A stretch of DNA of 64,000 bases from Streptomyces lucensis JCM 4490 (GCF_014650035.1 NZ_BMUE01000002.1:186001-250000); one strand, 5' to 3'; counted from the stretch's first letter, positions 52,678 through 62,046 are shown. Program-made: numbers and translations. The notes: generated from the sequence alone by a model not told the origin.

Positions 52678-54363
52678 GTGACTCACGACCACGACCTGGT
52701 GCTCCGCCCGTCCGAGGCGCAGATCTCGTCCGCGCTGAATCCTCCCCCGGGGCGCAACGGCGGAGACCTGGTCGTGGAAACCCTGGCCGGGCTCGGCGCG
52801 ACCACCGTCTTCGGCCTGCCCGGCCAGCACGCCCTCGGCATGTTCGACGCCCTGCGCCGCTCGTCGCTGCGCTACATCGGCCTGCGGGTGGAGAACAACG
52901 CGGGCTTCGCCGCGGACGCCTACGGCAGGATCACGGGGGAGGCGGCCCCGCTGCTCCTCTCGACGGGCCCGGGCGCCCTGACGTCGCTCGCGGCCCTCCA
53001 GGAGGCGGCGGCGGCCTCCGCCCCCGTGCTGGCGATCAGCAGCCAGGTCCCTACGGCGGGCCTCGGCGGCGGCCGCCATGGCTACCTCCACGAACTCCCG
53101 GACCAGGCGGCCTCGTTCCGGGGCGTGGTCAAGTCGGTCCACACGGTCCGCACCCAGTCCCAGATCCCGTCGGCGATCGCGGCGGCCTGGAAGTCGGCGC
53201 TGACGGCGCCGCACGGCCCGGTGTGGGTGGAGATCCCGCAGGACGTGCTGCTCGCCGCGACCGCGCTGCCGGTGGTGACGGCGATGGACGCGGCCCCCGA
53301 GGACCTGGTGCCCCGCCCCGAACTCACGGCGGTGGCGGCGGACCTGCTGTCCCGCGCCGCCCGCCCGGCGATCATCGCGGGCGGCGGGGTCGTACGGTCG
53401 GACGCGTCGGGCAAGCTGCGGGCGCTGGCGGAGAAGCTGGACGCGCCGGTGGTGACGACGTTCGGCGGCAAGGGGGCGTTCCCGTGGAACCACCCCCTGT
53501 CGCTCCAGTCCTGGCTGGAGGACCGTCACACGACGGACTTCCTGGAGGACGCGGACGTCGTGCTGGTGGTCGGCTCGGGCCTCGGCGAACTCTCCTCGAA
53601 CTACCACACGTTCAGGCCCCGGGGCCGGGTCGTCCAGATCGAGGCGGACGCCGGCAAGCTGGAGTCCAACCACCCGGCGCTGGGCATCCACGCGGACGCC
53701 CGCCTGGCGTTGCAGGCCCTGCTGGAGACGGTGGAGGAGCGGACCGACGAGTCGGCGCCGCAGCGGGTGCGGGAGCTCCTGGCGAAGGTGACCGACCGCA
53801 TCGCCGGTCAGGACCTCACCCTGGAGCAGGACGTGCTGGCCTCGGTCCGCCGCGCCCTGCCGGCCGACTCCCCGTCCTTCTGGGACATGACCATCCTGGC
53901 CTACTGGGCCTGGTCCGCCTTCGACGCCCACGCCCCCAACACCATGCACTCGGCCCAGGGCGCCGGCGGCCTCGGCTACGGCTTCCCGGCGGCCCTCGGC
54001 GCGGCGGCGGCCGATCCGACACGTCCGGTGCTGGCGGTGTCGGGCGACGGAGGGGCGCTGTACTCCATCGCCGAACTGGCGACGGCCAGGCAGTACGACC
54101 TCCCCGTCACCTGGCTGATCGTGGACGACGGGGGCTACGGCATCCTCCGCGAGTACATGACGGACGCCTTCGGCCAGGCCACGGCGACGGAACTGACCCG
54201 CCCCGACTACGTCGCCCTGGCGGAGTCCTTCGGGGTGCCGGGGGTTCGTACCAGCCCGGAGACCCTGGAGGAGGACCTGGCGAAGGCGCTGGCGTCCCCT
54301 GGGCCCTCGGTGGTCGTACTCCCGGCGGTACTGCGGATGTTCGCGCCGACGCACCTGGGCTAG
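52678..54363 (+). CDS. thiamine-diphosphate enzyme, acetolactate synthase-like, 561 aa
   Basis: Three-domain ThDP enzyme: the PYR domain has VFGLPGQHALGMFDAL and the catalytic Glu in VENNAGFAADAYGR; the central domain has PAIIAGGGVVRSDASGK; the PP domain has the GDGGALYSIAELATARQYDL motif (about 455) followed by VDDGGYG, where the usual NN is DD. The true substrate is unknown. It follows the agmatinase by six bases, so it probably acts in the same catabolic or biosynthetic route. A combination of ThDP synthase and agmatinase-family enzyme also occurs in clavulanic acid synthesis (CeaS and Pah), but no other clavam gene is here. Confidence 0.82.
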   Translation: MTHDHDLVLRPSEAQISSALNPPPGRNGGDLVVETLAGLGATTVFGLPGQHALGMFDALRRSSLRYIGLRVENNAGFAADAYGRITGEAAPLLLSTGPGALTSLAALQEAAAASAPVLAISSQVPTAGLGGGRHGYLHELPDQAASFRGVVKSVHTVRTQSQIPSAIAAAWKSALTAPHGPVWVEIPQDVLLAATALPVVTAMDAAPEDLVPRPELTAVAADLLSRAARPAIIAGGGVVRSDASGKLRALAEKLDAPVVTTFGGKGAFPWNHPLSLQSWLEDRHTTDFLEDADVVLVVGSGLGELSSNYHTFRPRGRVVQIEADAGKLESNHPALGIHADARLALQALLETVEERTDESAPQRVRELLAKVTDRIAGQDLTLEQDVLASVRRALPADSPSFWDMTILAYWAWSAFDAHAPNTMHSAQGAGGLGYGFPAALGAAAADPTRPVLAVSGDGGALYSIAELATARQYDLPVTWLIVDDGGYGILREYMTDAFGQATATELTRPDYVALAESFGVPGVRTSPETLEEDLAKALASPGPSVVVLPAVLRMFAPTHLG

Positions 54364-54369
54364 GGCGTC

Positions 54370-54386
54370 CGCCCGGCTGCCGGGCG
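54370..54386 (+). terminator. small GC palindrome after the TPP enzyme gene
   Basis: CGCCCGG-CTG-CCGGGCG lies just past the stop at 54363. The loop is too small for a classic terminator unless the stem opens at the top. Confidence 0.35.
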
Positions 54387-54401
54387 CCTATGATCGTCGG
54401 C

Positions 54402-54833
54402 ATGTCCGCCCTCCGTGAGCGCTCCGCCCTCAGTCAACTGGCCCCCGGTGAGCGGCTTCTGGCCTACGGCACGGTCGTCCCCGCCAAGAGCGCCAAGAGC
54501 GCCAAGGGCGGCGTCGGCGGCGCCGTCGCGAACCGGTTGGTGAACACCATCGGCGCCCAGTCCGCCGGCGCCGGCAGCATCGCCGCCGGCCTGCCGCGCA
54601 CCTCCGGCGCGCTGCTGCTGCGGGTGACCGACCAGCGCGTCGGACTCGTCCAGCCCCTTGACGGCACCCCCGTGTGGGAGATTCCGCGCGACTGGGTGGT
54701 CCGGGTGGAACGCCGGCCCCGCACGCAGCTGATGGCCCGCTTCCGCCTGCACTGCGCCGACGGCTCCTGGCTCGCCTTCCTGACGATGCGCCGCCGCACG
54801 GTCGAGCAGTTCGGCTCGCTGATCGGCGGCTGA
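54402..54833 (+). CDS. conserved hypothetical protein, 143 aa
   Basis: A soluble basic protein. The N-terminal half has a Lys/Ser/Ala repeat (AKSAKSAKGG) and Gly/Ala-rich helices. The C-terminal half is beta-rich (GALLLRVTDQRVGLVQPL, WEIPRDWVVRVERRPRTQLM, FRLHCADGSWLAFLTMR) and resembles PH-like folds of bacterial proteins that respond to surface or lipid signals; this is weak. TATGAT (54389-54394) ends seven bases before ATG 54402, so the gene may have its own leaderless promoter. Confidence 0.65.
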   Translation: MSALRERSALSQLAPGERLLAYGTVVPAKSAKSAKGGVGGAVANRLVNTIGAQSAGAGSIAAGLPRTSGALLLRVTDQRVGLVQPLDGTPVWEIPRDWVVRVERRPRTQLMARFRLHCADGSWLAFLTMRRRTVEQFGSLIGG

Positions 54834-54853
54834 GCAGGTCGCCTCAGGCCGGG

Positions 54854-54919
54854 TCACCTCAGGATCTTCGGGAAGTCCGCCCTGAGGTCGGCCAGTTGGG
54901 CCTCGTACTTCTGCGTCAT
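54854..54919 (-). pseudogene. 21-codon fragment, possible gene remnant
   Basis: ATG at 54919 opens MTQKYEAQLADLRADFPKIL-R and stops at 54854. The start resembles many short actinobacterial proteins that begin with a QLAxLRxxFP-type helix and continue for 60-100 residues, so this may be the broken 5' end of such a gene. There is no clear ribosome-binding site. Confidence 0.25.
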
Positions 54920-55077
54920 GAGCGAAGCATTGCCGGGCTTCCGCACCCTGACCCCTCGAACTCCCGCCCTACGAATGCGTGTACAACTGTCCGACGTGTC
55001 CGTGAGTCGAACTGGTGGCGCACGGGTGCGCTCGACGGCGTTCAGGGGGACGCCGCGACGTTCAAGGGGAACTCTTC

Positions 55078-55998
55078 ATGACTTACCGGATATCCGGACG
55101 TACCGGCGCGGTCGCCGCCGTCCTCGGTGCCGCGCTGCTCGTACCGGCCGTCACCGCGACCCCGGCCTCGGCGACCACGCCCGCCGTGAGCTGCACGTCC
55201 GCCAATACGGGCCTGGCCGCCAAGCTGAAGAAGGACATCACGGCCGCCCTGGCCGACCGCAAGGGCACCGTCGCCATCGGCGTGTACGACCGCAGCACCA
55301 AGACCACCTGCACCCTGCGGGCCACGTCCGCCTACGACTCGGCCAGCACCGTCAAGGTGACCGTGCTCGCCACGCTGCTGTGGGACGCGAAGAAGCACAA
55401 CCGGTACCTGACGAGCACCGAGCAGACCCTCGCCAAGGCCATGATCACGCAGTCGGACAACACGGCGACCAGCAAGCTCTGGAAGCAGCTGGGCATGACG
55501 AAGATCAAGGGCTTCCTGACCGCAGCCGGGATGACGAAGACCGTCCCGGGCACGGACGGGTACTGGGGGCTGACCCAGGAGAACGTCACCGACGAGCAGA
55601 AGCTGCTCAAGCTCGTCACCGCCAAGAACAGCGTGCTGAGCGACAACTCCCGTGCCTACATCCTCAAGCTGATGGGCCAGGTCGTCTCCGACCAGCGCTG
55701 GGGCACGCCCGCGGGCGCGCCGTCCTCCGTCGCCGTGCACGTCAAGAACGGCTGGCTGCAGCGCTCCACGCACGGCTGGCGCGTGCACAGCCTGGGCACC
55801 TTCAACGGCGCCGGGCACGACTACATGATCAGCGTGCTGACCCAGGACAACAGCACCATGAGCTACGGCGTCACCACCATCCAGAACGTCGCCAAGGCCA
55901 TCCACAAGGACCTGGTGCCGACCACCTCCGGCGCCCTGCGCTACACCCCGACCAGCCGGCCCAGCGAGGCCACCGTCGCGGTGCCCCCGCAGGGCTGA
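55078..55998 (+). CDS. secreted class A beta-lactamase-like serine hydrolase, 306 aa
   Basis: The signal peptide is about 1-32 (TGAVAAVLGAALLVPAVTAT, cleavage after ASA). The active-site serine motif is S-T-V-K in YDSASTVKVTVLATLL, the second motif is SDN in MITQSDNTATSKLW, and the KTG-box equivalent is VKNGW. It is shorter and more divergent than true class A beta-lactamases, and the E166-type loop is not clear, so a peptidoglycan or other amide/ester hydrolase role is as likely as resistance. AAGGGGAA precedes the ATG. Confidence 0.8.
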   Translation: MTYRISGRTGAVAAVLGAALLVPAVTATPASATTPAVSCTSANTGLAAKLKKDITAALADRKGTVAIGVYDRSTKTTCTLRATSAYDSASTVKVTVLATLLWDAKKHNRYLTSTEQTLAKAMITQSDNTATSKLWKQLGMTKIKGFLTAAGMTKTVPGTDGYWGLTQENVTDEQKLLKLVTAKNSVLSDNSRAYILKLMGQVVSDQRWGTPAGAPSSVAVHVKNGWLQRSTHGWRVHSLGTFNGAGHDYMISVLTQDNSTMSYGVTTIQNVAKAIHKDLVPTTSGALRYTPTSRPSEATVAVPPQG

Positions 55999-56051
55999 CG
56001 CTTCACGAGGCGGTCTCCCGCAGGACACCGGACCGCCCTACGGTGACGGGC

Positions 56052-57080
56052 ATGCGCCTGCGAACCGTACTCGCCACCCTCACCGCCGGCCTGGCGGCGG
56101 CCACCTGTCTGGCCGCCGCCGGGCCCGCGGACGCCCACGACTCCGGGGACGCACACGCCTGTTCTCCGGCCGTTTCCATCGACCGCTTCTCCGACGCGCT
56201 CGACAAGACGGACCACGACGGGACCTTCGTCGGCAACTTCTCCGCCCTCGCGGTGGACCGGGACGGCTCCCTCGCCGCCCTGTCGGACCGGTCGTCCCTG
56301 TTCTCCCTGGACGCCCGGACCCTCCGGCCCGAGGCGGCCGTCCACCTCGCCGACGAGAAGGGCGGGGACCTCGACTCCGAAGGGCTCGCGGTCGACCGCG
56401 ACGGCACCCGGCTGGTCAGCTCCGAGACCGAGCCGTCCGTACGCCGCTACTCCCGCGACGGCAGGATCCTCGACCGGCTCCCGGCCCCGCCCGCGCTTCT
56501 GGTCGCCCCGGCCGGCCGGGCCGCCGCCAACCAGACCTTCGAGGGGCTGACCCTGCTGCCCGGCGGTCGCACCCTGCTGGCCTCCATGGAGTACGCCATC
56601 GCGGGCGACTCGGCCGGCATCGTCCGCTTCCAGACCTGGCAGCGGCACCACGGCCACTTCCGGCTCGCCGCCCAGTACGCCTACCGCACCGACGCGGGCC
56701 TCGGCGTCCCCGAGGTCCAGGCCACGCCCGACGGCCGCCTCCTCGTCCTGGAGCGCGGCTTCACCGCCGGCGTCGGCAACACCGTCCGCCTCTACCTGGC
56801 CGACCCGCGCCACGCGACCGACACCAGCGGCATCGAGAACCTGACCGGGCAGGGCGGGGTGCGCCCGGTCCGCAAGACCCTGCTCGCCGACGTCGCCGCG
56901 TGCCCGAGTCTCGGTGCCACCGCCCGGCAGCCCCAGCCGAACCCGCTGCTGGACAACATCGAGGGCATGACCGTCACGGGGCGTGACCGGGCCGGCCGTT
57001 TGCGGGTTCTCCTGGTCAGCGACGACAACGGGAACACGGCCCAGACCACGCGGTTCTACTGCCTGCGGGTGCGGGTCTGA
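56052..57080 (+). CDS. secreted esterase-like (phytase-type) beta-propeller protein, 342 aa
   Basis: The signal peptide is about 1-28 (LRTVLATLTAGLAAATCLAA, ending ADAHD). The body matches the esterase-like activity of phytase family: FVGNFSALAVDRDGSLAALS, DLDSEGLAVDRDGTRLVSSE, NQTFEGLTLLPGGRTLLASM, and LLDNIEGMTVTGRD at the C-terminus. Acidic SEG/FEG/IEG motifs recur once per blade as calcium or catalytic sites. It is probably a secreted phosphoesterase; the substrate is unknown. An in-frame GTG nine bases upstream is an alternative start. Confidence 0.8.
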   Translation: MRLRTVLATLTAGLAAATCLAAAGPADAHDSGDAHACSPAVSIDRFSDALDKTDHDGTFVGNFSALAVDRDGSLAALSDRSSLFSLDARTLRPEAAVHLADEKGGDLDSEGLAVDRDGTRLVSSETEPSVRRYSRDGRILDRLPAPPALLVAPAGRAAANQTFEGLTLLPGGRTLLASMEYAIAGDSAGIVRFQTWQRHHGHFRLAAQYAYRTDAGLGVPEVQATPDGRLLVLERGFTAGVGNTVRLYLADPRHATDTSGIENLTGQGGVRPVRKTLLADVAACPSLGATARQPQPNPLLDNIEGMTVTGRDRAGRLRVLLVSDDNGNTAQTTRFYCLRVRV

Positions 57081-57201
57081 CCGTCTTCGTCCGCTCCTCG
57101 TCCCGCCTCGTTCCGCCCCTCGTTTTGTTGCGGAGGGATGAAATCCGCTTCGTCGCGTGTTGGTGCCTTCCGGCAGAGCAGGTCTACAGGGAGGCACCGG
57201 C

Positions 57202-60200
57202 GTGGCAACGCAACGGGGATGGGCACGGCGGCTGGCGGGCTACGCCTGGCGGTATCCCAGGGACGTCGTACTCGCCCTCGGCTCCTCGCTCGCCGGCATG
57301 GCCGTCATGGCCGTGGTCCCGCTGATCACCAAGGTGATCATCGACGACGTCATCGGCGCCCACACCCGCTCCATGGCCCCCTGGGCCGGCGCCCTGCTCG
57401 GCGCCGCCCTCCTCGTCTACGCCGCCACCTACGTCCGCCGCTTCTACGGCGGCCGGCTCGCCCTCGACGTCCAGCACGACCTGCGGACCGAGATGTACGG
57501 CACGATCACCCGCCTCGACGGCCGCCGCCAGGACGAGCTGTCCACCGGACAGGTCGTCGGCCGCGCCACCAGCGACCTCCAGCTCATCCAGGGCCTGCTC
57601 TTCATGCTCCCGATGACCATCGGGAACGTCCTGCTCTTCGTGATCTCTCTGATGATCATGGCCTGGCTGTCGCCGCCGCTGACCCTGGTCGCCCTCGCCG
57701 TCGCACCGGCCCTGTACTGGATCGCCAAACGCAGCCGCAGCAAGCTCCACCCCGCCACCTGGTACGCCCAGGCCCAGGCCGCCGCCGTCGCGGGCGTGGT
57801 CGACGGCGCCGTGAGCGGCGTACGCGTGGTGAAGGGCTTCGGGCAGGAGGAGCAGGAGACCGGCAAGCTGCGCGAGGTCGGACGCCGGCTCTTCGCCGGA
57901 CGGCTGCGCACCATCCGCCTGAACAGCAGGTACACCCCCGCCCTCCAGGCGGTCCCCGCGCTCGGCCAGGTCGCCATGCTGGCCCTGGGCGGCTGGCTCG
58001 CCGTACGCGGTCACATCACCCTCGGCACCTTCGTCGCCTTCTCCACCTACCTCGCCCAGCTGGTCGGCCCCGTCCGCATGCTCGCGGTGGTCCTCACCGT
58101 CGGCCAGCAGGCCCGCGCCGGCACCGAGCGCGTGCTGGAGTTGATCGACACCGAGCCGACGATGAAGGACGGCACGAAGACCCTCCCGGCGGACGCGCCC
58201 GCCACCGTCGAGTTCGACGACGTCTCCTTCGGGTACGGCGGGACCAGCCCCGTGCTCGCGGGGCTCAGCCTCGAGATCCGCCCCGGTGAGACCCTCGCCG
58301 TCGTCGGCTCCTCCGGCTCCGGCAAGTCCACCCTCTCCCTGCTGCTCCCGCGGTTCTACGACGTCACCCACGGCGCCGTCCTGATCGGCGGCCACGACGT
58401 GCGCGAGCTGACCCTGGACTCCCTGCGGGCCGCGATAGGCCTGGTCCCGGAGGACTCCTTCCTGTTCTCGGACACCGTCCGCGCCAACATCGCCTACGGC
58501 CGTCCGGACGCCGGCCAGGAGGAGATAGAGGCCGCCGCCCGCGCCGCCCAGGCGGACCGTTTCATCCGGGAACTGCCGAACGGCTACGACACAGAGGTCG
58601 GCGAGCACGGCCTGACCCTCTCCGGCGGCCAGCGCCAGCGCATAGCGCTCGCCCGCGCCCTGCTCACCGACCCGCGCCTGCTGGTCCTGGACGACGCCAC
58701 CTCGGCGGTGGACGCCCGGGTCGAGCACGAGATCCACGAGGCGCTGGGGCACGTCATGGAGGGCCGCACCACCCTTCTCATCGCCCACCGCCGCTCCACC
58801 CTGAACCTCGCCGACCGCATAGCCGTCCTGGACGGCGGCCGGCTCGCCGACCTCGGCACCCACGAGGAGCTGCAGGAGCGCTCCGCCCTCTACCGGCGGC
58901 TGCTGACCGACCCGGACGAGCTGGGCGGGGTCTCCCCTGGCCGGGTCCCCCCGGCGGAGCCGCAGGAGGACACCTCCGTCCGCGAGGAGCTGGACGCCGA
59001 GTTCGACGCCGAGCGGGGCGTGACCCCCAGGCTGTGGACCGGCGACCGCGAACCGAAGGACCAGGCGCTCAGCGGCACCCCCGCCACCCCCGAGCTGCTC
59101 GCCCAGGTCGAGGCGCTGCCCCCGGCCACCGACACCCCCGACGTCGACGAGCGCCGGGCGGTCCTGCCCGAGGACTCCTACGGCCTGCGCCGCCTGCTGC
59201 GCGGCTTCGGCCGGCCCCTGCTGGTGAGCCTGCTGCTGGTCGCCGTGGACGCCGGCGCCGGCCTGCTGCTGCCGGTGCTGATCCGGCACGGCATCGACCA
59301 GGGCGTCAGCCGCACGGCGCTCGGCGCGGTCTGGGCGGCGTCCCTGCTCGGCCTCCTGACCGTCCTCGTGCAGTGGGCCGCGCAGACCGGCGAGACCCGG
59401 ATGACCGGCCGCACCGGCGAGCGCGTGCTGTACTCGCTGCGGCTGAAGATCTTCGCGCAGCTCCAGCGGCTCGGCCTCGACTACTACGAGCGTGAGCTGA
59501 CCGGCCGGATCATGACCCGGATGACGACCGACGTCGACGCCTTGTCGTCGTTCCTGCAGACCGGTCTGGTCACCGCGTTCGTCTCGGTCGTCACCTTCTT
59601 CGGCATCATGGTCGCCCTGCTGGTGATCGACGTGCAGCTCGCCCTCGTCGTCTTCACCACCCTGCCGCCGCTGATCGTCGCCACCTTCTTCTTCCGCCGG
59701 GCCAGCGTGAAGGCGTACGAACTCGCCCGGGAACGCGTCTCGCTGGTCAACGCCGACCTGCAGGAGTCGGTGGCGGGACTGCGGATCGTGCAGGCCTTCC
59801 GGCGGGAGCGGGACGGCGGGCGGCGGTTCGCCGAGCGCAGCGACAGCTACCGGGCCGCCCGCATCCGCGGCCAGCGGCTGATCTCGGTCTACTTCCCGTT
59901 CGTCCAGCTGCTGAGCTCGGTCGCCGCGGCGGCGGTGCTGATCGCGGGAGCGGGACGGGTGGAGGCGGCCACCCTGACCACCGGCGCGCTGGTGGCGTAC
60001 CTGCTCTACATCGACCTCTTCTTCGCGCCCGTCCAGCAGCTCTCCCAGGTCTTCGACGGCTACCAGCAGGCCACGGTGTCGCTGGGCCGCATCCAGGAAC
60101 TGCTGCGCGAGCCGACGTCGACGAAGCCCGCCGACCGGCCCCTGGACGTGCCGTCCCTGCGCGGTGACCTCGCCTTCGAGGACGTGCGCTTCGCCTACGG

Positions 60201-60921
60201 GGACGACGAGACGGCGCTGACGGGCATCGACCTGACGATCCCGGCCGGGCAGACGGTCGCCTTCGTCGGGGAGACGGGCGCCGGCAAGTCGACGCTGGTC
60301 AAGCTGGTGGCCCGGTTCTACGACCCCACCTCCGGCCGGGTCACGGCCGACGGCACGGATCTGCGCGACCTGGACCTCACGTCCTACCGGCACCGGCTCG
60401 GGGTCGTGCCGCAGGAGGCGTACCTCTTCCCCGGCACGATCCGTGACGCCATCGCCTACGGCCGTCCCGAGGCCACCGACGCCGAGGTGGAGGCGGCGGC
60501 CCGGGCGGTCGGCGCGCACGAGATGATCGCCACGCTGGAGGGCGGCTACCTGCACGAGGTCGCCGAGCGCGGCCGCAACCTCTCGGCCGGGCAGCGCCAG
60601 CTGATCGCCCTGGCCCGCGCGGAACTCGTCGACCCGGACATCCTGCTCCTGGACGAGGCCACGGCCGCCCTCGACCTGGCCACGGAGGCACAGGTCAACC
60701 AGGCCACCGACCGGCTGGCGGGGCGCCGCACGACACTGGTGGTGGCCCACCGGCTGACCACCGCGGCCCGGGCGGACCGGGTGGTCGTGCTGGACCACGG
60801 CCGGGTGGTGGAGGACGGCACGCACGAGGAGCTGCTGGCCCTCGGCGGCCGGTACGCCGAGCTGTGGCGGACCTTCGTGGGCCGTCCGGAGCCCGAGGAG
60901 CCGGTCGGCGCGGCGCGCTGA
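57202..60921 (+). CDS. fused full-size ABC exporter with one degenerate ATP site, 1239 aa
   Basis: Two complete half-exporters in one chain. TMD1 is about 1-300. NBD1 has Walker A GSSGSGKST (about 370), signature LSGGQRQ (about 473) and Walker B LLVLDDATSAVD, where the catalytic Glu is Asp. A charged linker spans about 575-640, and TMD2 about 650-950. NBD2 has Walker A GETGAGKST (about 1022), signature LSAGQRQ and Walker B ILLLDEATAALD. The changed Walker B of NBD1 and changed signature of NBD2 meet in the same ATP site, the asymmetric arrangement known from TM287/288. It probably exports a drug or lipid; the substrate is unknown. The GTG start has GGGAGG upstream. Confidence 0.93.
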   Translation: MATQRGWARRLAGYAWRYPRDVVLALGSSLAGMAVMAVVPLITKVIIDDVIGAHTRSMAPWAGALLGAALLVYAATYVRRFYGGRLALDVQHDLRTEMYGTITRLDGRRQDELSTGQVVGRATSDLQLIQGLLFMLPMTIGNVLLFVISLMIMAWLSPPLTLVALAVAPALYWIAKRSRSKLHPATWYAQAQAAAVAGVVDGAVSGVRVVKGFGQEEQETGKLREVGRRLFAGRLRTIRLNSRYTPALQAVPALGQVAMLALGGWLAVRGHITLGTFVAFSTYLAQLVGPVRMLAVVLTVGQQARAGTERVLELIDTEPTMKDGTKTLPADAPATVEFDDVSFGYGGTSPVLAGLSLEIRPGETLAVVGSSGSGKSTLSLLLPRFYDVTHGAVLIGGHDVRELTLDSLRAAIGLVPEDSFLFSDTVRANIAYGRPDAGQEEIEAAARAAQADRFIRELPNGYDTEVGEHGLTLSGGQRQRIALARALLTDPRLLVLDDATSAVDARVEHEIHEALGHVMEGRTTLLIAHRRSTLNLADRIAVLDGGRLADLGTHEELQERSALYRRLLTDPDELGGVSPGRVPPAEPQEDTSVREELDAEFDAERGVTPRLWTGDREPKDQALSGTPATPELLAQVEALPPATDTPDVDERRAVLPEDSYGLRRLLRGFGRPLLVSLLLVAVDAGAGLLLPVLIRHGIDQGVSRTALGAVWAASLLGLLTVLVQWAAQTGETRMTGRTGERVLYSLRLKIFAQLQRLGLDYYERELTGRIMTRMTTDVDALSSFLQTGLVTAFVSVVTFFGIMVALLVIDVQLALVVFTTLPPLIVATFFFRRASVKAYELARERVSLVNADLQESVAGLRIVQAFRRERDGGRRFAERSDSYRAARIRGQRLISVYFPFVQLLSSVAAAAVLIAGAGRVEAATLTTGALVAYLLYIDLFFAPVQQLSQVFDGYQQATVSLGRIQELLREPTSTKPADRPLDVPSLRGDLAFEDVRFAYGDDETALTGIDLTIPAGQTVAFVGETGAGKSTLVKLVARFYDPTSGRVTADGTDLRDLDLTSYRHRLGVVPQEAYLFPGTIRDAIAYGRPEATDAEVEAAARAVGAHEMIATLEGGYLHEVAERGRNLSAGQRQLIALARAELVDPDILLLDEATAALDLATEAQVNQATDRLAGRRTTLVVAHRLTTAARADRVVVLDHGRVVEDGTHEELLALGGRYAELWRTFVGRPEPEEPVGAAR

Positions 60922-61050
60922 GGCCACCCGGGCGGGCCACCCCGTCGACGCGTACCGCTGACGGTCGTGCAACCATCCGACACATGTCGTGCGTCCGTAC
61001 ATCAGTACGTTCATCCGGGGATGCACGACCGCGGTACGGGGAGGACGACA

Positions 61051-61443
61051 GTGGACAGTGGTGCGATACGCCGGCGGATCGCGATGGCCGCGGCCGCGCT
61101 GGCCGCGTCGGGGGTGCTGGGCCTCACGGCGACCGGGACCGCGCAGGCCGGCACGGCGGGCGGCTGCGGGGGGCGCGAGGTGCGGACCCTGCCCTTCCGT
61201 ACCGGTGTCACCCACGTCTACAAGAGAGACGGCTACGTCTGCGCGATCACGGTCGCCAAGCGCCCCGGCGCCGCCCGCACCATGGCGGTCAGCGTGCAGG
61301 CCCGCGGCAACCGGCCGGTCGTCGACAAGGGCCGCTACCGGCACCACGCCGGCCCGGTGACCGTGCACGCCGGGCACCGCTGCGTCTGGGTCAGGGGCTC
61401 GGTGGGCGGGTCCACGGTCAGCTCCGGCTGGATCCTGTGCTGA
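61051..61443 (+). CDS. small secreted protein, 130 aa
   Basis: The signal peptide is about 1-34 (RRRIAMAAAALAASGVLGLT, ending AQA-G). The mature part of about 95 residues contains four cysteines (GCGGREV, YVCAITV, HRCVWVRG and the final WILC), so two disulfides are likely. The GTG start has GGGGAGGACG upstream; longer frames from 60967 or 61021 lack this. Many Streptomyces secrete such small Cys proteins of unknown role. Confidence 0.75.
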   Translation: MDSGAIRRRIAMAAAALAASGVLGLTATGTAQAGTAGGCGGREVRTLPFRTGVTHVYKRDGYVCAITVAKRPGAARTMAVSVQARGNRPVVDKGRYRHHAGPVTVHAGHRCVWVRGSVGGSTVSSGWILC

Positions 61444-61458
61444 CGGCCGCGCACGCGG

Positions 61459-62046
61459 TCAGGAACGGGACGCCTTCTCGCGGGCGGCGGGCAGCAGCGG
61501 CTCTATGAGCTTCACGACCTCGGCCTCGGTCACCTGGCCCGACCTGGCGGCCGCGATCCTGCCGGCCGGGTCGACGACGACCGTGAACGGGATCGCCTGG
61601 GCGTTCACCAGGCCGCGGGGCAGCTTCAGCGCCTGCCGTCCCGCCGGGTCGTGCAGGGACGGGTAGCCGAGCCGGAAGTCGCGCTGGAACGCGAGGCCGT
61701 CGCCGCGGTTCTGGTCGGTGTCCAGCCCCAGCACCTGCACGCCCCGGTCCTTCCAGGCCCGCTGGATCCGCCTCAGCTCGGGCGCCTCCACGCGGCAGGG
61801 CCCGCAGGTGGAGGCCCATGCATTGAGGAGGACGACCTTGCCCCGGTAGTCGGACAGACGGACGGTGCGCCCGTCCAGGGTGCCGCCGGAGATGTCGGGC
61901 GCGGCCGGGCGATCGGCCTTGCGGAAGGTCCGGGTGAGCGGATCGGACGGGCTGGTGTCGGCGACCGGCCCCGGCCGGGAACAGCCGGCCACGACCGCGC
62001 AGAGTGCGACGACGGCGGCCACGGCCGCCCGGTGACGACGGGACAT
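61459..62046 (-). CDS. TlpA/ResA-like thioredoxin-fold lipoprotein, 195 aa
   Basis: The lipoprotein signal ends VVALCAVVAGC, lipidated at C22. A redoxin domain follows, with GKVVLLNAWASTCGPCRVEA; the active-site cysteines are C81 and C84 in CGPC. PFTVVVDPAGRIA provides the cis-Pro region. It acts at the outer face of the membrane as a thiol-disulfide reductase, for example in cytochrome c or secreted-protein maturation. ATG 62046 follows GGGAGGACC. It is convergent with the small secreted gene, 15 bases between stops. Confidence 0.9.
   Translation of the reverse strand: MSRRHRAAVAAVVALCAVVAGCSRPGPVADTSPSDPLTRTFRKADRPAAPDISGGTLDGRTVRLSDYRGKVVLLNAWASTCGPCRVEAPELRRIQRAWKDRGVQVLGLDTDQNRGDGLAFQRDFRLGYPSLHDPAGRQALKLPRGLVNAQAIPFTVVVDPAGRIAAARSGQVTEAEVVKLIEPLLPAAREKASRS

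Noticed and set aside
55078..55998. Antibiotic resistance beta-lactamase
   Set aside because: SxxK and SDN motifs are present but the omega-loop Glu is unclear and the context has no resistance genes; kept as beta-lactamase-like hydrolase only.
57184..61377. 1397-codon open frame on the minus strand
   Set aside because: Antisense to the ABC exporter; composition typical for a shadow frame.
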